Below are positions 54,113 to 64,000 of a stretch of 64,000 nt of DNA, one piece after another; position 1 is the stretch's first letter, and each line of letters opens with the position of its first letter. This DNA is from Gracilaria vermiculophylla (taxonomy: Eukaryota > Rhodophyta > Florideophyceae > Gracilariales > Gracilariaceae). The DNA is taken from positions 3,631,495 to 3,695,494 of the forward strand of contig JAHNZQ020000004.1 in NCBI GenBank assembly GCA_019155205.2, written 5' to 3'. The position numbers and the translations under genes were made by a program. The notes beneath the pieces are model-generated. The model worked only from the letters and a program-made list of their open reading frames with translations, made no database searches and had not been told where the DNA came from.

Positions 54113-55435
54113 ACCTCATCATGGCGACGGTGAACAACTTGGCTCGCACGAGGGCACCAGCCATCCTGCTGATTCGGGACTGGCCGCAGCAAGCGTGGCA
54201 TCCGGCGGCCATCGGGCGGCCATCCGGCTGGCTCGTTGCTTCACACCGCTCCCACACAACCTGGAGCACGTATGGGAAGCGCAGCGGCGGTTGAACCAGT
54301 CGTGGTGGCTGCTGGAGCTGGAGATCGCGATCAACAGCCCGGCTCCCCACTTTCGGTGACGGTGCCGCGCCTCATGTCGTAACCGTCGCAGGACGGTCGG
54401 AAGCAGTGCGGTACGCAGCCGAGCTCGTAGCCCAACATGCGTGGAGTGAGAGGACGGACTCATGCGGCCAGTCACAGGGGAAGGCCTGGATCGCGTTCTG
54501 CACGGAGGATGACCGCCAGCCTATGCCCGTGACGGAAGGGAGCCTGGTTGCGTTTATCGGGTGGCTCAAGATGTCGCTGGAGCGGGGCACATGGCAAGTA
54601 GGGGTTTTGTCTATCCCACAGTACGTGACGGCGGTCCACTGCATGTTCGATCTGTATACGGGATGGGAGGTTCCGGTATTCCTGTTTCTAGAATCTGTCA
54701 TCCGTGCGTACGCAAGTGGGAGGAGGCTAAGTACCCTAAGGACCTGGTGCGATGCGGCATCGATGCGGAGAAGATGCTTCGTATCTGGAATCTCGGTATG
54801 CAGACACCAAAGCTTGGTGTTCTTCGGGACCGCGCCTTATGCGTGTTTTCGCACTGCCTCAACAGGCTGCGCGAGTCTTCGACGATGACGCTGGAGGCAA
54901 GCAAGTTCCGTGTCGAGGGGGGGATGCGCTGACTGCCCGTCTGTGCTACTGGAAAGGGCGTAAGGCGAGTCCAGAGCCGTTGGTGACATACCACCGGTTC
55001 CCGTAGGAGGTTTCGTCTCCGCTGGATCTGTTCAAGCGGTGGATGCGCAGCAGGGGTCGCCATCTGCGATTTTCTGCGATGAATGGCGAGCCGCAGGGGT
55101 ACGTGAAGGAATCTTCAACACGGGCTGTAACACGCTGCCTTTCAGCGCTCAATCTAAGCTCCCCACCAGACGGGAAGTACACCAGTCCCTCCCTGCGCAT
55201 CGGCTCTCACACGGAAAAATTATTGCTCGCAATTCCGCTCGCGGTTCGGATTTCAAGGTTTTGATGGGGCAAGAGCAGTGGGGAAACGGCTACTCTCTAC
55301 TTTGACCAGACTATTCGCACCAGTGGTGCGTCGTTCTGGTTTTTCGGAGCTCTGTATCTGCCGGTTTCTACAGTGGAGGCAATGCCGTGCGCCGTTTTTA
55401 TCGGTCCGCACGCAAAAGCGCACGCACCGACCTCG
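54113..55435 (+). pseudogene. tyrosine recombinase of the recombinase element
   Basis: The N-terminal SAM-like core-binding domain is seen in the 54406 frame (KAWIAFCTEDDRQPMPVTEG ... VAFIGWLKMSLERGTWQV). The catalytic part is spread over later frames (54752, 55043, about 55281): DALTARLCYWKGR, a SLRIGSHTEKLLLAIPL stretch resembling the HxxR box, and GETATLYFDQTIRTSGA, which places a Tyr near the expected position. Several frameshifts. The Arg/His/Tyr assignment is by pattern, not alignment. Confidence 0.7.
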
Positions 55436-55467
55436 TAACCACGGGACCGGAGGGTTTTGGCTGTTTC

Positions 55468-55669
55468 TTGTAATGTAGACCGCGGTTTATGGGGATGAAA
55501 AGCATGTCAGATGGATAGCGAGGTCAAGTCGCAGGACTTGAGACACGATGCGTACGTGGCGTATGAGTACGTCGTGTGCCTTGCTTTCCCACCGCAGGGT
55601 ACCAAGGCCTATTTATGGTTGCGAGTCATACCCGCCGGCGTAGAAGTTGCGGGCATGCCTCTCTCTTTC
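55468..55669 (+). repeat. right direct terminal repeat of the recombinase element
   Basis: Partner of 51372-51570 in the same orientation. About 370 bp of further element sequence follow before LTR-A resumes; no obvious B1/B2 pair of a split direct repeat was found by eye. Confidence 0.85.
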
Positions 55670-56040
55670 CCGCCCACCCACCCCATGGCTTTGCCACGAT
55701 GTCTCTCTCTTTGGAAGGTTCAACGCGGCATTTACTGTGGCTGTACTGGACTTCTCCGGTTACTGTACGCGTGTTTGACAAAGGGATGATCAGTCCCGCT
55801 GAGCATTCTACCGGAGGAAGGGAAGGGGAGGAAGAGATGGGGCGGAGCGAAGTTTCCCCGCCAATTTTATAGACATAGTTGGTACCTTTAAGTCGGGACG
55901 AACGCGCGGCCATTCGTCAATTTCTTTTAGTTGCGTTGAGTTCGAATCTGTCAAGGGGTACGTAACCGACGAATTTCTTTGGCGGTTTACATTGCTGGAA
56001 GCAGCCCCAGGTCTGATTTACACTAAATTAATGCGTTTCA

Positions 56041-56265
56041 TGCTGCAAATCCACAGACAGCATTATAGAAGTGCCTGTGGGATTATTGTCCGACCTGTGA
56101 AACCTTTTCTCCGCTTGGTGCTTGCGGAACCCCTTTCAGGACTCCTCCGGCTCGTGACCGTGATTTTCGGAGTCCACCTTTAAGAACTCACGCCTTTAGA
56201 GTCGCCAAAAACCCCTAGTGGACTTTCTGCGCTGTCTTCTGGAAAGAAGAACTGAAGATACCACA
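56041..56265 (+). repeat. LTR-A copy 5, right part
   Basis: Resumes with GCTGCAAATCCACAGACAGC..., the degraded match to GCCGCCGATCCCCAGGTCGC, and ends GATACCACA. Completes the copy begun at 51137. Confidence 0.75.
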
Positions 56266-56654
56266 AAGCTTATGTATCCGAGCTCTTCAGAGTTCAAAGA
56301 CATTATGAAATGGGTGATGCGAGGCAGGCGCGAAAGGTTGAAGAAGCCTATAGAAGTCGTCAATCGCATGGCAGGGTTCTCGGAGGTTAAAGATGATTAA
56401 CGTGTAGACGAAAATACATTGTAGCTACCGACTAAAAAGGGTTCCTTTGCAGTAGATGTAGCCATAGAATATCCTTCATTTACAACCTTTGCTTCTGGCG
56501 GAGGTAGCACGCTTGCATGAGCCTATAGCTTGTATACCCGCCACGCGCAGACTCGAGAGAAGTAGTATTAAAGGCTGTCGAAACTTCGCATACCAAAAAT
56601 GTTCACGTCATTGATAGAGGCGCTATGATGTATATCGGGCACGATGTAGGCCTT
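56266..56654. other. unassigned sequence between two LTR-A copies
   Basis: A short plus frame (to 56400) without motif. Could be internal LTR-A sequence; nothing decisive. Confidence 0.4.
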
Positions 56655-57212
56655 TTTTTGGGTACTGTCAGTTCTTCTTTCGAGGTAGTAGAGCACAACG
56701 TCCGTTAGGAGTTTTCGTTGACTCCAAAGGTGTGTGTTCCTAATGGTCGTCTCCGGTTCTTGCTGCCGCGAGCCTGGGGAATTCTGAAAGGGGATCCGCA
56801 AACTTCAAACGGAGGCGGAGATTCTTTGTGCGGAAAATGCTCCTACAGGTGCTGCTATGATGCGACCAGGAGACCGGCGGCATAGAACCCTGAGAATGAT
56901 CGACGGGAGTCTCCAACCGAGAAAGTAGATGAACACTCAAGGGTGCTTTCTTTTACTTCCCTCAGAGGTGGAGCTCAACCGGCAGATTTAGTATCAAGCC
57001 GGGAGCCCGCCTCCGCAGGTCTCACTACTGTAGTAATTACTTGCATAAATTAAGTAAACTAAATATAAATTGTACCGTCCCTGAAGGATACTGTAGCGCA
57101 CGCGGGCCGAGTTGTGCACCACGTTGCTCCGTTAATAAAATACAAGCCCTCCTTAGGAATATCACGCCATGAAGTCACACCATCGTATTTCCTCAGGAGC
57201 CACTGTACTACA
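56655..57212 (-). repeat. LTR-A copy 6, reverse orientation
   Basis: The left end GGTACTGTCAGTTCTTC corresponds to the reversed LTR end; the right end is ACTGTACTACA. Full length. Confidence 0.8.
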
Positions 57213-57476
57213 GTATTGACATCCAGAAAAGATTCCCAGTGACGACGTGGCTGAATTGTGATTCGTCCTTCTGGCACTGTGCCCATAGCGCACTGTCGAA
57301 CGGCTCTATGGTTTCCAAAAAACGGCAAACACTATCTTTCTCATCGATATTCTCTCTATTCTTCAGACTTCCAAACATCTGGAATGGAGCCAAAGTGTAT
57401 AAAATGGTATTCTCGCAAGCAAAGCACTGGCTTTGATGGCCGGTAGTATGCAAAAAACATTGTTTTGGCATTCGGT

Positions 57477-58960
57477 TCACTCCGGAAAGGTTTCAAAATT
57501 TGCCACAGTTTCACTGGGAGGGAGAGGAAGCGAATGAAAAAGGTCCATGGAGAGAGCTTGCGTTTTGTGAAAACGCGCCGCCGCACGCATGAGCACACGG
57601 AAAACACAGCGGGGATCTTCTGAGCTAGTGCAATCTGAGAGGTTCCCTTTACTCCTATGAACTGCAAAGGTAGAACTAAGTAAACCTTCCTTCACTTTCT
57701 CTTTCTGCGTCTCCTTTCCACTAGACATTTGCAATGGGCCCAGCGGACAGCGCTGAATCCAAGTGATGAAGCCAAGATCCTCTCTTTTATGAGACATGTC
57801 TTCATGTCGAGTCGGCCATCCACCATTACTGTGGCCTCTGTGTCCTAATCTTTGCTGAATTCTGTCTTCCCTGCTTTCAAGTAGACGAGTATCCTCTTCG
57901 TGATAAAGCTCTGTGATGATGTTTGCTCCCTCTGCTTCAGAGTGCAAATCCTTAGCAAAAATCCCCTCTTGATTAGATCAAATTAATATATTATGTAGTA
58001 TCACACAGACCTTGCTTATCTTGAATACATTGCTATTATACCATAGAAGAGATTCTTTTCTGAATACTTGAAACATTGCCTATAGAAAACCAAATGCCCT
58101 CTATGTCCTTTCCCAATGCTTCTTGTACATTTAACTACCGCGTCTCGTTACTGACTGCCGGGGAACGAAATGGGAGCGCAAAAATTTTCCATCGAGCATA
58201 TGTCCCTTCCACAAAATAGTATCCGAGGCGCTTGATCGGCGAATACCGATGCAGTTTGTAGTTTGTAGGAGGTCTTATATCATACATACCGTTCAGGATC
58301 AAATTGAATATAGGTGATGCTTCCAACAACGTTTTGTCATTGTTTGTGCCGCATCTACCCACGAACAAATGCCAAAAGTAAATACATTCGTCAGCCCATG
58401 CTTCAACAGTAAATGATTCCAGATGTGCTTCCTTTGTATAGTGGCACTGTTCTTTTAATGAACAAGGACAGTTCTTCTAAGTTATTTTGCACCTAACAAC
58501 GCATCCAATGCAACGTTTGAAGCCGTGCTCACAGTTTTTTTCCGAGATTTCCTGTAATTCGTTTATTGTTGGTAGTCTGTTGAAATATCATTCTCCGTAG
58601 AGCTGTCGAATACAAGAATAAAAATGGGACATGAAATATCTGATGGTCTCTGCATCCATTCGACATCCATGTTCCAGATTATCAAATGATCTTGCCAGTT
58701 CCCGGTATTCGTAGGCAGGCTAGAATCTTTATTTAATGAAGAATATCTTTACATCTAGCTGCTTTATTCTGTTCTTTCCATATCTGTGGGAAATGAGTTG
58801 TAAGATAGTCTTCAAGCTTCAAGAACATATTCTCGGAATTCAAAAACGACGTCTGTAATTACTCAAAGAGTAGATAGCACAGGACCCATGGTTGTCGATC
58901 ATCCAATTGCTCTGTCGCCGTTCAATGTTTTTGGAACCTGGTATTCTGCCTTTTGGCTAT
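57477..58960 (-). pseudogene. Harbinger transposase remnant, Plant_tran type (element 3)
   Basis: Minus-strand frames give GFKRCIGCVVRCKIT and KNCPCSLKEQCHYTKEAHLE, then FWHLFVGRCGTNNDKTLLEA, SPIFNLILNGMYDIRP and LGYYFVEGTYARWKIFALPF, the pattern of plant-transposon/Harbinger transposases. Past a stop, the third acidic motif appears as KD.E/RAFG-like sequence with VCVILHNILI, and a C-terminal charged tail (57947-57477; EEDTRLLESREDRIQQRL). Different in sequence from the DDE_Tnp_4-type proteins at 37.4 and 61.2 kb. Several stops and shifts. Confidence 0.75.
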
Positions 58961-59360
58961 GATGAAGCGCGTTTGTGAATAATGAAAGTTGCTCCTAGAG
59001 CTGCAGCATCCGCAACTGTTTGATTTCGAATAACAGATACAGTAGGTTGCTACGTGGGGTAGTTATGGCTGAAAGAGAGTAACTGTGAAATACGCAAAAG
59101 AAGGTCAATTGGAGTCGAAGCGATCAAGCACACCTCAAGTGAGCTTGTCGGTTGACGATGCTGGTATTCACAGTCTTGCACGCACGATATCTAGCACTTC
59201 TCTAGTAGACTGGTAGACTTGCATATTTTTTGGGGTGCTAAATTGAGTATATTTTCGAGAAGCGTAGCAAGACTGTGATCCTTAATCATATTATCCCAAA
59301 AAAGTGCTCCCTAATTTTACTGTAGGCTCCGTTTTGCATATCGTCTACATATATTCGTTT
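58961..59360. other. unassigned flank of element 3
   Basis: No motif found. May contain the N-terminal end of the transposase remnant. Confidence 0.35.
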
Positions 59361-59628
59361 CAAAAGGATATGTACATCGCTCCTAGTAGTAAAAATGGCT
59401 CAATGTTCTCCATGTTCCAAGCAAGAACAGCTTTATATCATCAAATTAGACGCCGAAAAACATTCCAAGAGTTCTGCCGGTAAAACACTAAAGCGTTCTA
59501 GACCCACAATTGCTAAGATTTCCAAAATTTCGACTTTTCATGGATGAAAACGATCTACAGGACGCCCAAAAAAGCGACGTCCAGCAGAAATAAGTAAAAT
59601 TAGAAGGGCGTTTTACCGAGGGGAAGTA
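59361..59628 (+). mobile_element. 5' fragment of a Tc1 element
   Basis: A TTCGTTTCAAAAGGATATG motif (inner direct repeat of the IR/DR end) is followed by the start of a transposase. The fragment ends where the next Tc1-like element begins at a TA (59627-59628). Confidence 0.75.
59395..59626 (+). pseudogene. Tc1 transposase N-terminus, truncated
   Basis: Starts ATG at 59395. KLDAEKHSKSSAGKTLKRSR and STGRPKKRRPAEISKIRRAF align with LNAEKHSNSAIAKKLKHSRV and SPGRPKNLTPADKRGIKREL of the transposase at 34715. One nonsense codon before the GRPK linker. Confidence 0.8.
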
Positions 59629-60915
59629 CAGTGCGTTTCAAAAATATACGACAGTGCAAAGGCGCGCCAAAATATGGAATTTTGCCTACTGTAGCCACCC
59701 CTTTTCGTTAAAACCCTCAAAAACGCGTTTCAAAAATATAGGACACTTCCAACTCGCGCGTGATTATTTCCACATCATGTTGCTTTCGTTCCTCAAAAAG
59801 ACATACGATCTCATGAATTAAAAGCTTACAACACAGTATTTCAAATAGTACCTTAGATCAAGGCCATTGTTCTCATTTTTGTACCAGTTTATTGAATATT
59901 TAATGTAATATAAACATAAAGTTTTATTGATAGCTTAATTATGCTCATCTAAAACAATGAGTATAACGTTTTGCGAAAATGTTGTCTTGACAATGTGTTT
60001 TGCACTCAAAAACCCATGAAAAGAACGAATCGTTTATAAAAAAATGAATAAAATGGTAATAAAAAACGCTTCAAAGTTCTTTCGGTTTATAAAACTGAAC
60101 AACGTTTGCTTTTGAAAGCTGGAAATAAACAAATATTGGTGCCACAGTATGCAATGAGCACTGAAAAAAAATTCAGCTGCAAAAACACTGTATTTGAAAA
60201 TGAGTAAAACTTTGATTAGGATGAACAACAGTGTTTTACATATTTTTATTATAAGCAACAAACATCAAATAAAATTTGAACACAGATAAGTTTTATTAGA
60301 GCTCATATTATGCTATGTACTGGATTCTAGATGAAAAAAACTACATATAAAGCCTTCTCAGTAAGCATTACAGACCTAAGAAGGCTTTTAAATGCTTTAA
60401 CACAACGTTTTATAAAAGTTTACATATCTTATCAGAAATGTAAACTGGTTTTTCACCAAGATAGCGCCGCCGTTTAGTAGTCTATAGCAATGAAAAACGT
60501 TCTTCGCTTGCTATAGACTAATGCCACGCAGATATTCACGCGTTAGATTTATTTCAACCCTCTTGAAACCGAATAATCTGTACTCGTTAGAACGATTTAT
60601 GGCCATTACAGGCCATTTTGAACTGGATTTGATTAAAAGAAAAGTATTGGAAATAGCGCGAAAACTATGAATATTTTAATTATGGGAGGTTAGAAAAACG
60701 CGATACAAAAGCGTTGAATTAGTATTGTTTGGTACAAAAAAGCGAAAATCATCCACTGAAGAAGGCAAAATGAAGGTTGAAAGGGAAATGTCCTATGATT
60801 TGGAAACGGTTTTTTAACTTGGAGTTTTTTGAAAACTAATTTCGGTAGCACTATAGTACTAAAAACGATGATTTGCATCAAAATGCCAGGTGTCCTATAA
60901 TTTTAAAACGGACTT
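59629..60915 (+). mobile_element. Tc1-like IR/DR element, copy 2 (1287 bp)
   Basis: Flanked by TA (59627-59628 and 60916-60917). The left end CAGTGCGTTTCAAAAATATA and the reversed right end AAGTCCGTTTTAAAATTATA are inverted repeats; the inner repeat is at about 59728. It is the reverse-oriented relative of 30483-31744. No transposase. Confidence 0.85.
60521..60670 (+). CDS. small ORF of the Tc1-like element, copy 2
   Basis: 50-codon frame with ATG, 49 aa: MPRRYSRVRF..., FMAITGHFELDLIKRK, VLEIARK. It aligns with the 66-aa frame at 30665-30865; the frame stops earlier here. Function unknown. Confidence 0.4.
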   Translation: MPRRYSRVRFISTLLKPNNLYSLERFMAITGHFELDLIKRKVLEIARKL

Positions 60916-61201
60916 TATCATGAAAAATAATTGTAGTTAATAGAGAGTTTCAGCAAATCAATTGTGGGTACAATCTTGGGAAAAATATGGGTTGTACGTA
61001 GCGGAAAAACAATTGAATGAAAATTGTCCTGAAGAGTTTCAGCACTAGATCTTTTCGTTCAATGCGTGGTAGGCTGCGGCATAGACATCGCTGCGTCACG
61101 GCACGGCCATCGAGGGACCACCTCAACCCACGCGCAGTCCTTGTATCGAGCCACCGCGCCTGGTACATTCCTTGGCCTCGGCCGCTGGCGGCATACCAAC
61201 A

Positions 61202-62347
61202 ATGATGGCAATCAAGCACTACAACCTGATGCAGCTGCGCCACATGCGTCGGCGCTTGCGTCGTGAGTCGCTGATGCGACACTTATCGGGAGCGAGTCTT
61301 ATGGAGCCTGGGCCTGTACTGCGCCGTTTTCTGTTCGTCCGGCGTGATTTGAGAGCTCTGCTCTGCCGCACGAGGGCGGTGTATAGCGTATGCTTTAATG
61401 TCAACCGGTTTTCCACTGAATACGCCTTGTCTCTTTTCAGGTTCAAGTCTGTGGATCTGCGTCGCGTTGCTGGTGCATTGGAGCTGACAGAAGGGTCCTT
61501 TGAACGTCGACATAGGGTACTTTCCGTGGAGCGCCTGTGCATTAAGCTTCGTCGACTATCCTCGCCTGCCCGCTGGCGTGACCTCGAAAACCTATTTGGA
61601 CGGGCGAGCTCAGCATTATGCGACATCTTCTACGAGACCATCGAGCTAATGATGGAGCGGTGGAGGGATGCTTTATGCCAGTGGAGGGGGGATTTGATGC
61701 AAGAGCGGGCGGCCATGTATGCAAAAGCTGTTCTGGACAAGGGCGGGGCGCTTGACAACTGCGTTGGTTTCATTGACGGCACAGGGATCTTTATTGCGCG
61801 GCCTGGGCATGCAATGCAGCGGAGCGTATACAGCGGCCATAAGCGCAAGCATATGCTAAAGTTTCAGTCCGAGGTGACGTCAGATGGGCTCTTTTTTCAC
61901 CTAGCCGGACCCATCGAGGTCAGGCGGCACGACATCACGCTCAACAGAGATTCAGGAATGGACGACATGCTGGGTTCAGGCCTGGTAGTAGGCGGTGTAC
62001 AGTATTGTCTGTTTGTCAACAAGGCTTACCTGGTTCGACCTTGGATGCAAGCGGCGTTCCCACCTGACGCAGTCGGGGTTCTGAACGAGGAAGAAGAGGC
62101 TTTTAACACGGCGATGACAAGCGCACGAGTTTCAGTCGAATGGGGGTACAAGGATGTGAAGCAGGTCTTCTCCATTCTCGACTTTGCGCGAAAACTCAAG
62201 ATCAATGAGGGCCCTGTTGGTACTGTCTACACGGCTGCTGTTTTATTGTGGAACATTCGTTGTTGCTTGTCCGGTGGCCAGACAGCAAACTTCTTCGACT
62301 GCACGCCCCCCACTCTCGAGAGCTACATGTCTATCGGCGCATTATAA
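61202..62347 (+). CDS. Harbinger 2 DDE transposase-derived protein, open frame
   Basis: Predicted 381 aa, no stop. The N-terminal part has the PIF-type helical region (YALSLFRFKSVDLRRVAGAL), then VGFIDGTGIFIARPG with the first Asp, KRKHMLKFQSEVTSDGLFFH, and VSVEWGYKDVKQVF with the Glu. The second Asp is missing: the motif is FVNKAYL where the sister copy has YGDSGYS, so a Val-Asn replaces Gly-Asp. Either the protein is catalytically dead but retained, or the alignment hides the true residue. I chose the ATG at 61202; the frame extends upstream to a TTG. It faces the Myb/SANT-like gene with 208 bp between stops. Confidence 0.85.
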   Translation: MMAIKHYNLMQLRHMRRRLRRESLMRHLSGASLMEPGPVLRRFLFVRRDLRALLCRTRAVYSVCFNVNRFSTEYALSLFRFKSVDLRRVAGALELTEGSFERRHRVLSVERLCIKLRRLSSPARWRDLENLFGRASSALCDIFYETIELMMERWRDALCQWRGDLMQERAAMYAKAVLDKGGALDNCVGFIDGTGIFIARPGHAMQRSVYSGHKRKHMLKFQSEVTSDGLFFHLAGPIEVRRHDITLNRDSGMDDMLGSGLVVGGVQYCLFVNKAYLVRPWMQAAFPPDAVGVLNEEEEAFNTAMTSARVSVEWGYKDVKQVFSILDFARKLKINEGPVGTVYTAAVLLWNIRCCLSGGQTANFFDCTPPTLESYMSIGAL

Positions 62348-62555
62348 AGAAAATTCCGAAGAGACGCAAACGCGGCCATGTCCCAACCATTCTAAAGAAG
62401 CGTGCAAGAGAATGTTGTTCGGCAGCAGCGGCGGCAGATGCTGCAGCAAGCGACGGTGCGCACGATCACCGAGCAACGGCTTTGTCGCCTCGGCTACCAA
62501 ACGAAGCGGTAGGCACTTATGACTTCTCCATATCTTCCAACCCACCCACTCTTTT

Positions 62556-63530
62556 TCAGTTCTTCCTGACACTACGCACGAGCTCCGAGATCAGCGCAAG
62601 GGTCTGCGTACGCTCCTCCCGATCGACCATGGACGCAGCTGCAGCATCGGCGGGAGCCTTGGCACGAGCAACTTCCGCAACCGCTTCTCGCTGGCGACGT
62701 GCCGCATCCATGTCCAGCGCATGCTGGAAGCGGCGCTGATCCAGGTCCAAGCGCTTCTCCGCAGTGGCGCATTTACGCCGCTCAACTTCACGGCATTCCG
62801 TGACGTCGCGCCTGATGAGGTCGATAAGAGCATTGTCTTTCTCCTCTTCTGCATCATCACGACGTCTTCGACGCTTTGCAGCCGCTGAAAGTCCGTCACA
62901 CTCCGAATCATCTTCTATATCCAGGCCACCCATGTTCTTATCGAGCTTTCTCTTCTTCCGACGAGCGCGGCGCATGAGCGACACATCCCTAGCGGCTGCC
63001 CCAGCACGAGAGAGCATATCTCCGACGTTACCCCTCTTCTCTTTTGCTTTCGTTGCTGCCGAGCGTGCGTCACTCATGGCAGCTGCAGCATCGTCAAGAA
63101 GGTTCGATAGCTCGTCTTGCACCTCCATTATGCCTGACTGCTTGCCTAGTGCTGCGTTTTTCTTTTTGAAACGCTCCGTCAGCAGCAAAAACCGATCCTT
63201 AATATGCTTGCTGTTCCTCTCAAATGGCTTGCCCGGTTGCGCGTTGAAGAGTTCAGCCGCTCTTGTATACATTTTGTCGCCTTCTCCCCACTGGGCCAGA
63301 TGCGCTCCTGCACTTGTCACAGCACGTGCACAAAGCAAGTCTGCACCTGCCCCATCCCACTTCACTCGGCGTCTTTTGGCCGGAACAGGTGATGGCTTGA
63401 AGTCTACGCTTGACGTCTGGGCAACAGATTCGTTGGCTGACTCCTCTGCGACCGGATGAGATGCGCCCGCAGGCAGTGAAAGTCCATGAGGACGGCATGA
63501 GGGAGAACAGGGAGCCGCGCCGGTTACCAT
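62556..63530 (-). CDS. Harbinger 2 Myb/SANT-like DNA-binding partner
   Basis: Predicted 324 aa. Residues about 50-140 form a Myb/SANT-like region (RRRVKWDGAGADLLCARAVT, AAELFNAQPGKPFERNSKHI, KDRFLLLTERFKKKN). A basic run (RRARRKKRKL) and an acidic patch (DIEDDSECDG) follow. The C-terminal half is a charged coiled coil (REVERRKCATAEKRLDLDQR). The ATG at 63530 is used; the longer frame begins with GTG. Convergent with the transposase, as in element 1, which supports a two-gene element. Confidence 0.8.
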   Translation of the reverse strand: MVTGAAPCSPSCRPHGLSLPAGASHPVAEESANESVAQTSSVDFKPSPVPAKRRRVKWDGAGADLLCARAVTSAGAHLAQWGEGDKMYTRAAELFNAQPGKPFERNSKHIKDRFLLLTERFKKKNAALGKQSGIMEVQDELSNLLDDAAAAMSDARSAATKAKEKRGNVGDMLSRAGAAARDVSLMRRARRKKRKLDKNMGGLDIEDDSECDGLSAAAKRRRRRDDAEEEKDNALIDLIRRDVTECREVERRKCATAEKRLDLDQRRFQHALDMDAARRQREAVAEVARAKAPADAAAASMVDREERTQTLALISELVRSVRKN

Positions 63531-64000
63531 CGAATTGCAGGCTGAAAAACGGAAAGGGGGAGGAGGGGGGGACGTCGCAAAACAGCACACTGTCAGACAC
63601 GGCTAACGAAGAGCAGTCGGTAGGTTCTTGCACCCACGCACCGCACAAACCAGCGCGGCACGTTGAAGACGACGCGCTCCACAAAGGCGGACGCTCACCG
63701 CGTGAATGCCGAAACCAGGCGTTCCAGGCAGCGTGAGCGGTATAGCTGGGCTAACACGAGGAGCAGATCGCACCGAAAATGTTTTCGATACAGAGCCTCT
63801 CCGAACGATTTACTGGTAGGAATTGTCTGTCGGCTAGGCCCAGATCGGCCACATGTCATACGTGCCGTGCCACGCTACCCACAATCTACCCACAGTTGAG
63901 TTGCTGAACCTCTCTAATCTCAATCTCAACGTTCTAGTATCAATTATTTGGAGCCAAAAAAACACACACATTCATTTCAATATAAAAAAAGTCAAAAAAC
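63531..64000. other. promoter side of the Myb/SANT-like gene, no other gene
   Basis: GC-rich near the gene and AT-rich toward the window end. No inverted terminus matching the element's left flank was found by eye. Confidence 0.4.

Larger units (their letters stand above)
51372..56040 (+). mobile_element. tyrosine-recombinase retroelement (DIRS/Ngaro-like)
   Basis: Order: direct terminal repeat, ORF1, RT, RNase H, tyrosine recombinase, second terminal repeat. The RT/RNase H resemble DIRS-order enzymes, and a recombinase replaces a DDE integrase. The ~200-bp repeats are direct, as in Ngaro/PAT groups with split direct repeats, not inverted as in DIRS1. No LTR-type integrase or protease present. 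It sits inside an LTR-A copy. The right boundary is inferred from the return of LTR-A sequence and may be off by tens of bases. Confidence 0.8.

Overview
The window looks like nuclear DNA of a eukaryote with compact, apparently intron-poor genes embedded in transposon debris. A red alga (a florideophyte such as Chondrus) would fit: single-exon host genes, decayed NB-ARC-like genes, and nested Ty3/gypsy, Harbinger and Tc1 elements. That assignment is inference; nothing in the window proves it. Two 100-N assembly gaps (12798-12897 and 44228-44327) are present.

Layout. 1-8.4 kb: a Ty3/gypsy chromovirus on the minus strand (gag with zinc knuckle, protease, RT, RNase H, integrase, chromodomain, 5' LTR), inactivated by a few stops and an AT-rich insertion in RT. 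8.4-9.7 kb: two ~554-bp LTRs of a second family ('LTR-A'). 9.7-10.6 kb: AT-rich, no gene. 10.6-14.6 kb: a very GC-rich island with a proline-rich protein and an SGTA/Sgt2-type co-chaperone. 15-25.5 kb: the host gene cluster, with an F-box/LysM protein, DCP1 decapping activator, oxysterol-binding protein, PDCD2-like protein, SLC35F-type transporter and organellar ribosomal protein uS10.

26-32.3 kb: at least four decayed fragments of one P-loop (NB-ARC/STAND-like) family, two inside a ~1.1-kb duplication, plus a Tc1-like element and a solo LTR with perfect target duplication. 33.5-34.8 kb: a Tc1/mariner element. 37-40.3 kb: a Harbinger element inside an LTR-A copy. 40.3-49.7 kb: a badly decayed chromovirus on the minus strand, carrying a younger LTR-A retrotransposon whose interior is lost in the second gap. 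51.4-56 kb: a tyrosine-recombinase (DIRS/Ngaro-like) retroelement with direct terminal repeats, itself inside an LTR-A copy. 57.2-59 kb: a third, Plant_tran-type Harbinger remnant. 59.4-60.9 kb: a Tc1 fragment cut by a second Tc1-like element. 61.2-63.5 kb: an intact-reading Harbinger pair, transposase and Myb/SANT-like protein, tail to tail.

The host genes serve housekeeping roles (mRNA decapping, lipid transfer, tail-anchored protein targeting, ubiquitin ligation, ribosome biogenesis, organellar translation, transport) and do not form one pathway. The most unusual features are the tyrosine-recombinase retroelement, the two Harbinger elements with convergent gene pairs (one with a changed catalytic position but an open frame), the Tc1-like elements that carry a different small ORF, and the decayed NB-ARC array.
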